Below are positions 8,482 to 19,447 of a stretch of 64,000 bases of DNA, one piece after another (position 1 is the stretch's first letter; each line of letters opens with the position of its first letter). Source of the DNA: Epilithonimonas arachidiradicis (lineage in GTDB: Bacteria > Bacteroidota > Bacteroidia > Flavobacteriales > Weeksellaceae); assembly GCF_003610695.1 (NCBI RefSeq), contig NZ_RAQH01000011.1:62001-126000 (forward strand), in the 5' to 3' direction. Under the pieces are notes generated by a model. The model was not told where the DNA came from. It saw only the letters and a list, made by a program, of their open reading frames with translations, and ran no database searches. Made by a program: the position numbers and the translations under genes.

Positions 8482-9906
8482 TTAATGTCCAGACTTAGCA
8501 TCGACATCCTGTTTCACGTGGCTAAGATATTTGGTACAATAAGCACCAAAAATCAAGATCACAAGATAACAGAACACTGGAATAATAAAAGAATGTTGTA
8601 CTCCAAAAGTATCTGCCAGATAACCCTGGAAAATTGGAACAATCGCGCCTCCTAAGATGGCCATTACGACCAAAGAAGAACCTTGGCTCGTATATTTTCC
8701 TAAACCGGAAATCGCCAAAGTATAAATATTAGAGAACATAATCGAGTTGAAAATCCCGATTCCTAAGATGCTGTACATTGCCATTTCACCGTGATTCAGC
8801 ATCGCTGAGATCAGTAACAAAACGTTGATTCCTGCAAAGATAGACAGCGTTCTCGCCGGAGCAGATTTTCCTACGAAGAATGCTACGAAATTCAAAGCAA
8901 TAAATACCAAGAAGAAACTAATCTGTGCAAACGTTAAATCAACAATACTGAAAATCACCAGGAAAACTGCCGCAGCTGCACCAAACATATACAAAGCCTT
9001 TTTACCTTGGCTAATCGAATGATTCAATGAAATTGCACCTAAAAATCGCCCGATCATTGCACCACCCCAATACAGGGAAAGATAATTTTTACTTACCACT
9101 TCAGAAAGATTCATCACTTGTGGCTGTTCCAGAAAGCTGATAATAAAGCTTCCTACTGCCACTTCTCCGCCAACATAGCAGAACATCGCTAAAACTCCGA
9201 ACCTCAAATGATTATGCTGCAAAGCACCAAAACCTTTTACTAATTCTTCGCCTTTTACCTGGAAATCTGGAAGCTTCACTCTTGAGATTAACAAAGCAAC
9301 CAATAAAAGAATCGCTGCAAAGATCAGATAAGGAATTTTAGTTGCTGCCGCAGAGAAAGATCCGTCCGGAGCAGAAAACAACTCGAAGATCAGATGTCCG
9401 CCCAAAACCGGCGCAATCGTTGTTCCGAAAGCGTTGAAAGCCTGCGTCATATTCAGTCGGCTGGATGCGGAATCTTCCGGTCCTAAAAGAGAAACGTAAG
9501 CATTTGCGGTAATTTGCAATACTGTAAATCCTAATCCTAGAATAAATAATGCCCCTAAAAATAGTGGATAAGAAGCGAAACTTGCAGCCGGATAAAACAA
9601 CACACAGCCTAAAGCCGCCAGGAAAATCCCGAAAAGAATTCCTTTTTTGTAGCCCACTTTATCAATCGGGTCGCCATTGGTTGTTGAGATCAAAAAATAG
9701 ATCAGCGAGCCGATAAAATAAGCTCCGAAGAAACAGAACTGCACTAGCATCGATTGAAAGAATGTCAGATTGAAAAGCTGTTTCAGGTAAGGAATGAGGA
9801 TATCATTCATACAAGTGATGAATCCCCACATAAAAAACAAAAGGGTAATGGTAATCAGAGGTATTGTGTAATTCCTCTTCGATTGTACTTCATTCGTCAT
9901 AATCAT
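8482..9906 (-). CDS. FucP/GluP-type sugar:proton symporter, MFS (474 aa)
   Basis: A twelve-helix inner-membrane transporter of the major facilitator superfamily. The opening FFMWGFITCMNDILIPYL, the conserved QFCFFGAYFIGS segment and the TANAYVSLLG and NMTQAFNAFGTT motifs are typical of the fucose/glucose/galactose permease branch, so a monosaccharide is the expected substrate; which one cannot be told. ATG 9906 and ATG 9900 are both possible starts. The NUDIX-type regulator gene is divergent across a 337-nt gap, a layout typical of a transporter with its local regulator. A GH3 glucosidase lies 4.4 kb away in the same strand but not in the same operon. Confidence 0.9.
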   Translation of the reverse strand: MIMTNEVQSKRNYTIPLITITLLFFMWGFITCMNDILIPYLKQLFNLTFFQSMLVQFCFFGAYFIGSLIYFLISTTNGDPIDKVGYKKGILFGIFLAALGCVLFYPAASFASYPLFLGALFILGLGFTVLQITANAYVSLLGPEDSASSRLNMTQAFNAFGTTIAPVLGGHLIFELFSAPDGSFSAAATKIPYLIFAAILLLVALLISRVKLPDFQVKGEELVKGFGALQHNHLRFGVLAMFCYVGGEVAVGSFIISFLEQPQVMNLSEVVSKNYLSLYWGGAMIGRFLGAISLNHSISQGKKALYMFGAAAAVFLVIFSIVDLTFAQISFFLVFIALNFVAFFVGKSAPARTLSIFAGINVLLLISAMLNHGEMAMYSILGIGIFNSIMFSNIYTLAISGLGKYTSQGSSLVVMAILGGAIVPIFQGYLADTFGVQHSFIIPVFCYLVILIFGAYCTKYLSHVKQDVDAKSGH

Positions 9907-10243
9907 TCATTTAAAATAGGTTTAAATATAGTCTGTTTTATTGATAAAAAACTCACTTTGGGATATTAAATTTCATATTACTTATCATATTTTTTAGCAA
10001 ACAAAACTATTTGAATAAGCAAAATCTGTATAAGGTTTTCCAAAACCAAATTCATAAGAAATAACTTACATAAACATTTACTGATAAGTCAGACCCGGAT
10101 TGTTCGCAGAAATTCTCATTAATCCAGTAAGAATCAATCATAAATATTAAAAAATTCCCAAAAATACTTTCGATTTTTTAAATTTTATTTTTCTTCAATA
10201 TTTTTATTAATATTTTTGTAACATTGCCCCCATAAACAGACAG
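9907..10243. promoter_or_regulatory. Divergent intergenic region between sugar transporter and NUDIX regulator
   Basis: This 337-nt AT-rich gap holds the promoters of both genes. TATTTTTG at 10211-10218 is a -7 match for the regulator. On the reverse strand TATATTTA near 9925 is a near match for the transporter. A small inverted repeat GGTTTT-CC-AAAACC (10034-10047) could be an operator, though so short a repeat may be chance. No small ORF or RNA gene is apparent. Confidence 0.45.
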
Positions 10244-10996
10244 ATGGATTCTAAAGAACTAATACTAAAACGATCAGAAGAAAATAAACAGTTATACATC
10301 CCTAATTTATCAGCCGATCCTGTCATCTTTGGCTTCGATCAAAATGAATTGAAGGTTTTACTCGTGAAGATGAACTATAGAAAGATGTGGATTTTGCCTG
10401 GTGGATATATTAAAAAAGATGAAGATCTGAATGATGCTGTTGTAAGAATCCTGAAAGAAAGAGCCGGTGTGAATGCAGTTTCTTATCTTGAAGAGTTTGC
10501 TGTATTTGGGAAAAAGAACAGAAGTGAAGGCTATTTCGAAGATTTTGATGAGACTTTATTCCAAAAGCAGAGGTTCATTACAATAGGTTATTATGCTTTA
10601 TTTAATCCTTCTAAAATTGATCTGGCTACAGATGAGTTCAGTGAGAGTTGCGAATGGATTTATCTAAGCCAATTGCCTGAAATAGAAATGGCGATGGATC
10701 ATAAAGAAATTGTAGAAAAAGCGCTTTTAGCTTTACGAGAAAAAATATCAATCAAACCAATAGGATTTAATTTATTACCTGAAAAATTTACGCTTTCTGA
10801 GCTTCAGAAACTTTATGAGGCTATTCTTGGAAAAGAATTAAACAGAGGAAATTTCTACAGAAAAATCAAAAACCTTGGAATTCTAAGGAAATTGGACGAA
10901 CAAAGACGTGGCGGAGCTCATAAAGCGCCGGATCTTTATTCTTTTGACGAAGAGAATTATAACAAAGCACTTGAAAACGGTTTGACAAGCTGGTAA
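10244..10996 (+). CDS. NUDIX-domain transcriptional regulator (NrtR/AraR-like, 250 aa)
   Basis: Residues about 20-155 form a NUDIX domain (WILPGGYIKKDEDLNDAV). The NUDIX box is degenerate: the REUXEE core reads RILKER, so hydrolase activity is doubtful. The C-terminal part (about 165-250) is a winged-helix segment ending RRGGAHKAPDLYSF, as in NrtR and the Bacteroides AraR regulator, where the domain senses a sugar or nucleotide ligand. The neighbour is a divergent sugar permease, so it probably controls sugar uptake or catabolism. A TAnnTTTG element lies 26 nt upstream of the ATG, and a strong terminator follows. Confidence 0.85.
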   Translation: MDSKELILKRSEENKQLYIPNLSADPVIFGFDQNELKVLLVKMNYRKMWILPGGYIKKDEDLNDAVVRILKERAGVNAVSYLEEFAVFGKKNRSEGYFEDFDETLFQKQRFITIGYYALFNPSKIDLATDEFSESCEWIYLSQLPEIEMAMDHKEIVEKALLALREKISIKPIGFNLLPEKFTLSELQKLYEAILGKELNRGNFYRKIKNLGILRKLDEQRRGGAHKAPDLYSFDEENYNKALENGLTSW

Positions 10997-11018
10997 TCAT
11001 AATCAGCTTTAAAATAAA

Positions 11019-11052
11019 AAAAGAATCATTAAATAATTAATGATTCTTTTTT
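11019..11052. terminator. Bidirectional terminator
   Basis: A 12-bp perfect stem, AAGAATCATTAA (11021-11032) with TTAATGATTCTT (11037-11048), has a four-base loop with A- and T-tracts. It serves the NUDIX regulator and the convergent atpC. Confidence 0.88.
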
Positions 11053-11075
11053 GTTTATGTGATATTTAAGGATTT

Positions 11076-11357
11076 TTATTCGCAAAGAATAATTCCTTTA
11101 TCATTATTAAATTCTAAAACTCCGCTTTTAATTTCGTAAGAAAATGCTGATTTAGCTTCAGTTTCTTTAGTCAAAAACTTCTGATAAGCAGAATCTACTT
11201 TCTCTGTGTAGATTTTCACTTTACCGTGTACTAAAGCTGATACAATCGCTGCGTGATTTTTAAATATTTGGAACTCCCCGCTTTTTCCGGGAAGAAGAAC
11301 TGAGTCTACTTGGCCATCAAAAACAACGTATTCCGGAGTTAAAATTTTTATATTCAT
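11076..11357 (-). CDS. atpC: F1-ATP synthase epsilon subunit (93 aa)
   Basis: Epsilon is part of the central stalk of F1 and regulates rotation. The N-terminal beta-sandwich pattern is clear: LTPEYVVFDGQVDSVLLPG and GEFQIFKNHAAIVSAL. At 93 residues it is shorter than the usual 130-140 because it lacks the C-terminal helical hairpin used for autoinhibition, as is common in Bacteroidetes. It lies 85 nt downstream of atpD and is probably cotranscribed. The other atp genes are not in the window. Confidence 0.93.
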   Translation of the reverse strand: MNIKILTPEYVVFDGQVDSVLLPGKSGEFQIFKNHAAIVSALVHGKVKIYTEKVDSAYQKFLTKETEAKSAFSYEIKSGVLEFNNDKGIILCE

Positions 11358-11442
11358 TTTTTATGAAATTATAGATTGTAGATTTTAAATTATAAATTAT
11401 TGAAATTCAATCTAAAATCTAAAATTTGACATTTAAAATTAA

Positions 11443-13020
<1,578 letters not shown>

Positions 13021-13110
13021 TTATCATATTTGTATGACATTATTAAACACCATTTTTCGGTGTATTTTTACACAGGCAGACTTATAACGTTTTGCTATAA
13101 AATTCAGGAT

Positions 13111-14037
13111 TTGAAAATCATCAGAGATCTTACAGATTACCACTCTACAACACCTTTAGCATTATCATTAGGAATGTTTGACGGTGTTCATTTGGGACAT
13201 TTATCTATCATCAATACTTTAAATGAAATTGCAGAAAAAGAACATCTTGAATCTGCAATTCTAAGTTTTTGGCCACATCCGAGAAAGTTTTTGAATCCAA
13301 ATGATGATGTGAAAATGCTCAACACGCTTGAAGAGAAATTAGAATTACTTGAAAAAAGCGGAATCAAAAATATATTTCTGAAAACTTTTGATGAGGAATT
13401 TAGAAATTTGACAGGAACAGAGTTTTGTGAACAGGTTTTGGTGGATAAGCTCAATGTCAAACATATTATAATAGGATACGATCATACATTCGGGAAAAAT
13501 AAAAGCGGAAATTTTGAATTGTTGAAATCCCTCTCTGATGAATTAGGATTTAAAGTCAATCAATTGGAAGCTGTTCAGACTAATGATCTTAATATTAGTT
13601 CTACAAAAATCAGAATCGCATTGTCAGAAGGCAGAATCAGTGATGCTAATAAAATGCTGGGTTACCATTATCCTTTGACCGGAAAAGTCATTCACGGAAA
13701 AAAACTAGGCAGAACCATTGGTTATCCAACTGCGAATATTGAAGTTCCAGTCAATAAACTTCTTCCAAAAAAAGGCGCTTATATTGTTGAAGTTTATATC
13801 AACAATCAATTCTATAAAGGAATGCTGAGCATCGGAACCAATCCAACCATCGACGACAAAAATCAATCTTTACATACCGAAGTTTATATTCTGGATTTTG
13901 ACCAGGATATTTATGATAAAGAAATCACAATTAAATTTCGAGACTTTCTCCACGATGAAATTAAGTTTGAAGGTTTGGAAAAACTGATTGAAAGATTGGA
14001 TGAAGATAAAAAGCTGACGAAAGAATTTCAGTTTTAA
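13111..14037 (+). CDS. ribF: Bifunctional riboflavin kinase/FAD synthetase (309 aa)
   Basis: The enzyme makes FMN from riboflavin and then FAD. The N-terminal FMN adenylyltransferase domain has GMFDGVHLGH and SSTKIRIALSEG. The C-terminal riboflavin kinase domain has GRTIGYPTANI, GAYIVEVYI, GMLSIGTNPT and the catalytic-region HTEVYILDF. The start is placed at a TTG (13111, reading LKIIRDLTDYHS), as family members begin at this point; the reading back to 13030 adds unrelated residues. It is divergent from atpD across a short gap and ends at a terminator. Confidence 0.93.
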   Translation: MKIIRDLTDYHSTTPLALSLGMFDGVHLGHLSIINTLNEIAEKEHLESAILSFWPHPRKFLNPNDDVKMLNTLEEKLELLEKSGIKNIFLKTFDEEFRNLTGTEFCEQVLVDKLNVKHIIIGYDHTFGKNKSGNFELLKSLSDELGFKVNQLEAVQTNDLNISSTKIRIALSEGRISDANKMLGYHYPLTGKVIHGKKLGRTIGYPTANIEVPVNKLLPKKGAYIVEVYINNQFYKGMLSIGTNPTIDDKNQSLHTEVYILDFDQDIYDKEITIKFRDFLHDEIKFEGLEKLIERLDEDKKLTKEFQF

Positions 14038-14042
14038 GAAAT

Positions 14043-14073
14043 AAAAAAGGATAGCAATTGCTATCCTTTAATT
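14043..14073. terminator. Bidirectional terminator
   Basis: AAAGGATAGC (14046-14055) and GCTATCCTTT (14060-14069) form a perfect 10-bp stem with an AATT loop, between convergent ribF and the beta-glucosidase gene. Confidence 0.88.
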
Positions 14074-14091
14074 TTATATTTCCGATGAAAA

Positions 14092-16350
14092 TTATTTCAA
14101 AGTAAATTTGATTTTTGTTCTAATATCAGAAGACGAACTTCCAATCAAAGCTTCGAAATCGCCTGGTTCAGCAACCCAATCGTGTTTTGCAGGATCAAAG
14201 AAGCTCAATGCAGATTTATCAATTGTGATAGAAACATCTTTAGATTCTCCAGCTTTCAAATAGACTTTATCAAATCCTTTCAGTTCTTTCAAAGGTCTTG
14301 GCAAAGATGATTTCAAATCACTGATGTATAATTGCACCACTTCTGCTCCATCAACTTTACCATTATTTTTAACATTTACCGTGAAAGTGATTTTATCATT
14401 AGCTGTTAATTCAGATTTGTCTGCTTTTACTTTTCCATACTCGAAAGTGGTGTAACTCAAACCGTGTCCAAAACTGAATAATGGTTTGATATTCTTCGTA
14501 TCGTGCCAACGGTAACCCACAAAAATCCCTTCATTATAAGTAATATTGATAGGATCTTTCAAATCTTTTCCTTTTCCAGCAGCTAATTCAGCCTTGTTTC
14601 CAGGGTACTCTCCCAAAGCGTGTGCCGAATTATCTTCCAATTTCACAGGAAAACTGAAAGGTAATTTCCCAGATGGGTTTACATCACCAGCCAAAACTGC
14701 CGCAATTGCGTGACCAGATTCTGAACCCAAATACCAAGACTGCAAAACTGAAGGCACTTCTTTGATCCAAGGCATTGCAACTGCATTTCCAGAAACTAAA
14801 ACTACTGCCAAATTTTTATTCGCTTTTGCTAAGGCTGAAATTACAGCATCCTGATTATATGGCAAACCGTAACTTTCTCTGTCCATCCCTTCTGCATCCT
14901 GATGATCACTCTTGTTAAGACCACCAACAAACACTACAAAATCGGACTCTTTTGCCAATTTTACAGCTTCAGCAATTAATTCTGCAGAAGAACGCGTTTC
15001 TTTCAGATCTTGTCCAGATTTCACACCATTGTAATCTCCTCCAATATCTCCAACGTAACCTCTTGCATACACCACTTCAGTTTGTTTCCCGAAACGTTCT
15101 TTGATTCCGTCAAGTGGTAAAGTTTCATATTTTACTTTCAAAGAAGAACTTCCGCCGCCAACAGTCATCATTTTGATGGCGTTCTCTCCTATTACTGCGA
15201 TTTTCTTAGTCTTAGATAAGTTGATTGGTAATGTTGCTTTTTGATTCTGAAGAAGAACAATTCCTTCTGATGCAATTTGTTTTGCTGCAGCAATGTGATC
15301 TTCTGAAGCGATAGAACCGAAAGGCTTATTCTTATTCATTGATGTTTTGTAAGCCAAACCAAGAACTCTTCTTACCTTGTCATCCAATTCTTTAGTTCCA
15401 ACTTTTCCGGATTTAATCAAATCCAAATAAGGTTTTGCTAAATAATAATTCTCATAAGCATTGCTTGTTCCTTTCGATAACCCATTGGTCCAAGTTCCAA
15501 ATTCTAAATCCAAACCATTATGAATTGCTTGGTCTGTATCTAAAACGGCACCCCAATCGGAAACCACAACGCCTTTGTAACCCCATTCGCCTTTCAAAAT
15601 ATCATTCAGCAAATATTGATTATGACTGGCGTGCTGACCTTTATATAAATCGTAAGCTCCCATAATCGTCCAGGAATCACCTTCCTGAACTGCCGCTTTG
15701 AATGGCGGTAAATAAATCTCATACAACGCTCTGTCATCCACAATCACGTTGCTCGAGTGTCTGAAAGTTTCCTGATTATTCAATGCGAAATGTTTCACAC
15801 TCGTCGCAACACCATTTGCTTGCACACCTTTGATATAAGGCACAACCATTTGAGAAGTCAAAAACGGGTCTTCTCCCATATACTCGAAGTTACGGCCATT
15901 AAGAGGTGTTCTGTAGATATTAACACCCGGTCCAAGAATTACATCTTTTCCTCTGTATCTCGCTTCTTCTCCAAGAGATTTCCCGTAGATAGAAGACATA
16001 TTTCTGTTCCAAGTTGCGGATAATGCTGTCAAAGCCGGATAAGCAATAATAGAATCATTGGTCCAGCCCGCTTGGTCCCACTCATCCCAAAGCACCTCTG
16101 AACGCACACCGTGAGGTCCGTCAGCAGTCCAAAGTTCTGGAATTCCGAGTCTTGGAACGCCGTGCGAACTGAATTTGGATTGCGCGTGAATGATGTTGAT
16201 TTTTTCCTCCAAAGTCATCCTTGACAGCGCATCTTCGATACGCTGCTCCACCGGTTTGGAATCATCTAAGTAAATTGGTGTTTTTTTCTGAGCGAAACTA
16301 AACTGCGACATACAGCTTAATGCAGAAAGTAATATTAATTTTTTTATCAT
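14092..16350 (-). CDS. bglX: Secreted beta-glucosidase-like glycoside hydrolase family 3 (BglX type, 752 aa)
   Basis: A signal peptide (residues 1-20, ending FSFAQ) sends it to the periplasm. The GH3 N-terminal barrel follows, with the conserved KHFALNNQE and the nucleophile aspartate in GVVVSDWGAV. The GH3 C-terminal domain comes next (GENAIKMMTVGGGSS, GLNKSDHQDAEGMDRE), then a fibronectin-III-like tail from about residue 660. Length and order match BglX. It should hydrolyse beta-linked glucosides or short oligosaccharides. It is transcribed alone, ending at the terminator shared with ribF. The gene symbol is by similarity; GH3 enzymes vary in specificity. Confidence 0.93.
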   Translation of the reverse strand: MIKKLILLSALSCMSQFSFAQKKTPIYLDDSKPVEQRIEDALSRMTLEEKINIIHAQSKFSSHGVPRLGIPELWTADGPHGVRSEVLWDEWDQAGWTNDSIIAYPALTALSATWNRNMSSIYGKSLGEEARYRGKDVILGPGVNIYRTPLNGRNFEYMGEDPFLTSQMVVPYIKGVQANGVATSVKHFALNNQETFRHSSNVIVDDRALYEIYLPPFKAAVQEGDSWTIMGAYDLYKGQHASHNQYLLNDILKGEWGYKGVVVSDWGAVLDTDQAIHNGLDLEFGTWTNGLSKGTSNAYENYYLAKPYLDLIKSGKVGTKELDDKVRRVLGLAYKTSMNKNKPFGSIASEDHIAAAKQIASEGIVLLQNQKATLPINLSKTKKIAVIGENAIKMMTVGGGSSSLKVKYETLPLDGIKERFGKQTEVVYARGYVGDIGGDYNGVKSGQDLKETRSSAELIAEAVKLAKESDFVVFVGGLNKSDHQDAEGMDRESYGLPYNQDAVISALAKANKNLAVVLVSGNAVAMPWIKEVPSVLQSWYLGSESGHAIAAVLAGDVNPSGKLPFSFPVKLEDNSAHALGEYPGNKAELAAGKGKDLKDPINITYNEGIFVGYRWHDTKNIKPLFSFGHGLSYTTFEYGKVKADKSELTANDKITFTVNVKNNGKVDGAEVVQLYISDLKSSLPRPLKELKGFDKVYLKAGESKDVSITIDKSALSFFDPAKHDWVAEPGDFEALIGSSSSDIRTKIKFTLK

Positions 16351-16510
16351 AAATTTTACTCTTTTCTAATCGAATTTTTAGAGTGCCTAATATACAAATT
16401 ATTTTATTATCTCATAATGAGAAAATAAAAACTCATAAGAATTAAGGGAACTGGAAAGTTAATTAAAATTAGAAATCTGTTAAATGAACGCTTTATAACA
16501 AAAAAAGAAA

Positions 16511-16864
16511 TTAACTGTTGATAATTTCCTCTTTTAATTTTTTAGTCAAAGAATTAAATACCAAATCGTAGGAATGATCAATGAGCTTTATAATCAAATC
16601 TTTTTTGAGACCTTCACATAGAATAGAATTCCAATGCGTTTTGTTCATATGATAAGCTCCGGAAATCTGAGGATGATTTTCACGAAGTTCTTCGCTCCAC
16701 TCCGGATCAGCTTTTGCAGAGAATGTTGCAGGTTGTTTTTCTAAAGAAATCAAAAGAAACATCTTACCGCCAACCTTGAAAACCAAAGTCTCATTATCAA
16801 AAGGGAAACCTTCTGTTACAGCTTTTTTGGATAAACAATATTCGCGGATTTCTTCTGTTTGCAT
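16511..16864 (-). CDS. MmcQ/YjbR family protein (117 aa)
   Basis: A small single-domain protein with the family features FPFDNETLVFKVGGKMFLL and the C-terminal segment GAYHMNKTHWNSI. The fold (cyteidine-repressor-like) is often labelled a DNA-binding protein, but function in this family is not settled. It starts 2 nt after the stop of the 165-aa gene and is the last gene of the run that begins at the RES/Xre pair. No terminator is clear after it. Confidence 0.88.
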   Translation of the reverse strand: MQTEEIREYCLSKKAVTEGFPFDNETLVFKVGGKMFLLISLEKQPATFSAKADPEWSEELRENHPQISGAYHMNKTHWNSILCEGLKKDLIIKLIDHSYDLVFNSLTKKLKEEIINS

Positions 16865-16866
16865 AA

Positions 16867-17364
16867 TTAAATTTTCAAATTCCCCATTACTCCTTCATTA
16901 GTCATTTCATCAATAAATCCAAGTTCAAGTCCAGACCTTGGATCAATATTCTTATGCTCTATAATATTATCACTCAAAGATAATTTTTCTCTTAGTTTGG
17001 GAATATTTAAAATTGTATCAAAATAAATCCAAACAGAATCAACATTTGACCAAGCTTTTCCAATAAAATTGATTGTAATCCTTTTCTTAATCAGATAACT
17101 GATTACTTTCTTTAGCTCTTGAGATTCGATAATATTTAATGGATTTCTAAAATATTGTTCAAAAGTTAATATCTCATTGCCAATATTTGTTTCAACTTGT
17201 AAACTATCTACTACAGTTCTACTCAATGTACCATTAAGCGTGAGTATAGAATCTTGTTCATTTAAAGTATTTTTTAATGAAGTCAAAATTCTATTTTCCG
17301 GAATTTCATAAATTAAGTCTTCCAGTTTTTTTAATAATTTGTTTCTTTCAATTAGAAAATTCAT
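16867..17364 (-). CDS. Unknown cytosolic protein (165 aa)
   Basis: I do not recognise this protein. It begins with an amphipathic, lysine-rich helix (residues 1-27) and has no signal peptide or membrane segment. A polar middle is followed by a beta-rich segment with a WSNVDSVWIYFDTIL stretch. It is more AT-rich than its neighbours. Short spacing on both sides (8 nt after the LolA-like gene, 2 nt before the MmcQ gene) indicates it is cotranscribed with them. The amino-acid composition is consistent with a true gene, but a family could not be named. Confidence 0.65.
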   Translation of the reverse strand: MNFLIERNKLLKKLEDLIYEIPENRILTSLKNTLNEQDSILTLNGTLSRTVVDSLQVETNIGNEILTFEQYFRNPLNIIESQELKKVISYLIKKRITINFIGKAWSNVDSVWIYFDTILNIPKLREKLSLSDNIIEHKNIDPRSGLELGFIDEMTNEGVMGNLKI

Positions 17365-17372
17365 CTAATATA

Positions 17373-18035
17373 TTAGAATTTAAAAGTATTCTTAGGAAGT
17401 TCTTTGTTGATTTCGATTTTATTGATCATCATTACATAATCACTGTCTTTTTTAGGCGAAGACGATTCGATTCTGTAAGGCATCAATAAGTTTCCTACTT
17501 TTCTGTAATCGGAATAAGTCAGGGTTTCGTCTTTCTTGATTTCACGGAATAACATATAGTTTTTAACATCAAAAAAGTAAATGGTTTTATTCACATTTTT
17601 CGTCAATTCTACTTTGAAATAAACTTGTTCTCCGATTTTTTCTTTACCTAACAGTTCCGCTTCAAAACCTTTGTTTTCCCAGTCTATAAAGTCATTATCA
17701 AAGCTCTCAGGAATGTAATCGTTATATTTTTGCAGCTTATTCTGAGCGTAGTTCATTGCGTAGCCATTTGTCCCGTCATAACCTTCAACTGGTGTTTCTT
17801 TTCCACCCATTACAATAGCCGTCTTGGTAAGATTCGGGCGTTGCTGATAGATTTTCATTAAGTAAGAATCATTAACTCCCAAAGTTACCCGGCCTTGTAT
17901 CTGAACCGTATTCAGAAGTTTCCAATTGGTAAGTCCGCCAGAATTTTCGATATTTTTATCAATGATATCTTTTGCAGATTGAGCAGAAATAGTAATACAA
18001 AATATGACAGAAAATATGAGAATTAATTGTTTCAT
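17373..18035 (-). CDS. LolA-like periplasmic lipoprotein carrier family protein (220 aa)
   Basis: The signal peptide spans residues 1-18 (FSVIFCITISAQ). The mature protein has the pattern of the LolA/LppX-like half-barrel fold: ILDKN-type opening AKDIIDKNIENSGG, QIQGRVTLG, EGYDGTNGYAMN and FDVKNYMLFREI. Such proteins carry lipids or lipoproteins across the periplasm; whether this is the true LolA or a paralogue cannot be told. It lies 86 nt downstream of kdsB, which supports an envelope role, and 8 nt before the 165-aa gene. Confidence 0.8.
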   Translation of the reverse strand: MKQLILIFSVIFCITISAQSAKDIIDKNIENSGGLTNWKLLNTVQIQGRVTLGVNDSYLMKIYQQRPNLTKTAIVMGGKETPVEGYDGTNGYAMNYAQNKLQKYNDYIPESFDNDFIDWENKGFEAELLGKEKIGEQVYFKVELTKNVNKTIYFFDVKNYMLFREIKKDETLTYSDYRKVGNLLMPYRIESSSPKKDSDYVMMINKIEINKELPKNTFKF

Positions 18036-18121
18036 TCAGAATTTTTAAGGTTGCTAAGATAAAATTTTCAATTGGCTTCTTGTCTTAAAGAACGTTAATT
18101 TTAAAATTAATAACGACTAAA

Positions 18122-18844
18122 TCAAATCAGTTTTTTGGCTTTCTCCAAATCTTCTGGCGTATCGATTCCAATCCCAACAAAATCCGTTTCTACCATTTTA
18201 ATTTTCATTCCATTTTCCAAGTAGCGCAATTGCTCTAATTTTTCCGAAATTTCCATAGGCGTCATTTCCAAAGAAGAAAATTTAATCAAAGCTTCCTTTC
18301 GGAAAGCGTAAACGCCGATATGCTTGTAATACTTAACATTATAAGACAATTCTCGATGAAAAGGAATTACAGAACGACTGAAATACAATGCAAATCCATT
18401 ATTATCCGTAATCACTTTGACATTATTTGGATTTTGAATTTCCTCAGTTTCTTTTAATTCGATTTTCAATGAAGCTAAAGAAATTTCCTTCTTATCATCT
18501 TTAGAAAAAACGTCAATCAATTGCTTCAAAGGCTCCTTTTTGAGGAAAGGCTCATCGCCTTGAACATTAATCACAATATCACATTCTATATTTTGAATAG
18601 CTTCTGCAATTCTGTCGCTTCCTGTTTCGTGTTCACCAGTCATTACAGCTTTTCCGCCGTTTTTAGAAATTTCATCAAAAATCAATTCAGAATCTGTTGC
18701 TACAAAAACATCATCAAACAAACCAGTTTCCACAACATTTTGGTAAGTAGTAGTAATAACGGTTCTATCTCCTAAAATCTCCATCATTTTACCCGGAAAT
18801 CTTGTTGAATTATAACGAGCAGGAATAACTGCGATAACTTTCAT
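18122..18844 (-). CDS. kdsB: 3-deoxy-manno-octulosonate cytidylyltransferase (240 aa)
   Basis: KdsB activates Kdo with CTP to CMP-Kdo for lipopolysaccharide inner-core synthesis, in the cytosol. The nucleotide-binding start [15 protein letters not shown], then [27 protein letters not shown] and the [10 protein letters not shown] segment are all present at normal length. Its ATG follows the stop of the 194-aa membrane protein gene by one base, so translation is probably coupled. Confidence 0.96.
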   Translation of the reverse strand: MKVIAVIPARYNSTRFPGKMMEILGDRTVITTTYQNVVETGLFDDVFVATDSELIFDEISKNGGKAVMTGEHETGSDRIAEAIQNIECDIVINVQGDEPFLKKEPLKQLIDVFSKDDKKEISLASLKIELKETEEIQNPNNVKVITDNNGFALYFSRSVIPFHRELSYNVKYYKHIGVYAFRKEALIKFSSLEMTPMEISEKLEQLRYLENGMKIKMVETDFVGIGIDTPEDLEKAKKLI

Positions 18845-18845
18845 A

Positions 18846-19430
18846 TTAATGAATATATTTTATTAAAAAAATGACTCCATAAATCCAAGATATGTATAAT
18901 GTGGAGTAAAAAAATCCAAATCCTAAACTTTTAGCCAGATTATCTTTACACTTTTTTGAGTTTTTGAATATAAGCCTCAAAGCTCTGAAATAAATCCAGT
19001 AAACAATTGCTAATAAGAGTAATAAAACAGACCAGAAGAAAATACCTACAAAATATAGAGCAAACAAAATTACTACTGTAAATGCAATCCAAGCCAATAT
19101 AGATACAATAATACCTCCTATTCCATCTGCATCAATGCTTGGAACATCAACGTCTGGAGTAAAATCGGAGGTAGATTTTATTCGTTTATTAAAATTATCT
19201 TTTGTGAAAATCTTGCCAAAATTATCTCTCAATTCAACTCCTCTATACAAGCTAATACTTACGAAAAGAAAAAATGCAATCGCAAGAATAGAAGTTGAAA
19301 GAATCGAATTTTGAAATAATGTATGATGAGAATTATTTCCTGAAATCCAAACACTTAAAATCACTAATAGAATAATTACTATTGATAAATAGAAAGTAAA
19401 TTTGGTTTCAAGAAAAATTTTATTCTTCAT
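18846..19430 (-). CDS. Polytopic membrane protein of unknown function (194 aa)
   Basis: Five likely membrane helices are visible, around residues 11-29, 43-63, 103-125, 127-150 and 165-192. Between the second and third is a soluble stretch with [16 protein letters not shown]. No catalytic motif is seen. It is separated by one base from kdsB and by 17 nt from the RES toxin gene upstream. The position suggests an envelope role, but this is only from context. I do not recognise the family. Confidence 0.7.
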   Translation of the reverse strand: MKNKIFLETKFTFYLSIVIILLVILSVWISGNNSHHTLFQNSILSTSILAIAFFLFVSISLYRGVELRDNFGKIFTKDNFNKRIKSTSDFTPDVDVPSIDADGIGGIIVSILAWIAFTVVILFALYFVGIFFWSVLLLLLAIVYWIYFRALRLIFKNSKKCKDNLAKSLGFGFFYSTLYISWIYGVIFLIKYIH

Positions 19431-19447
19431 TTATAAAATGACAATTT

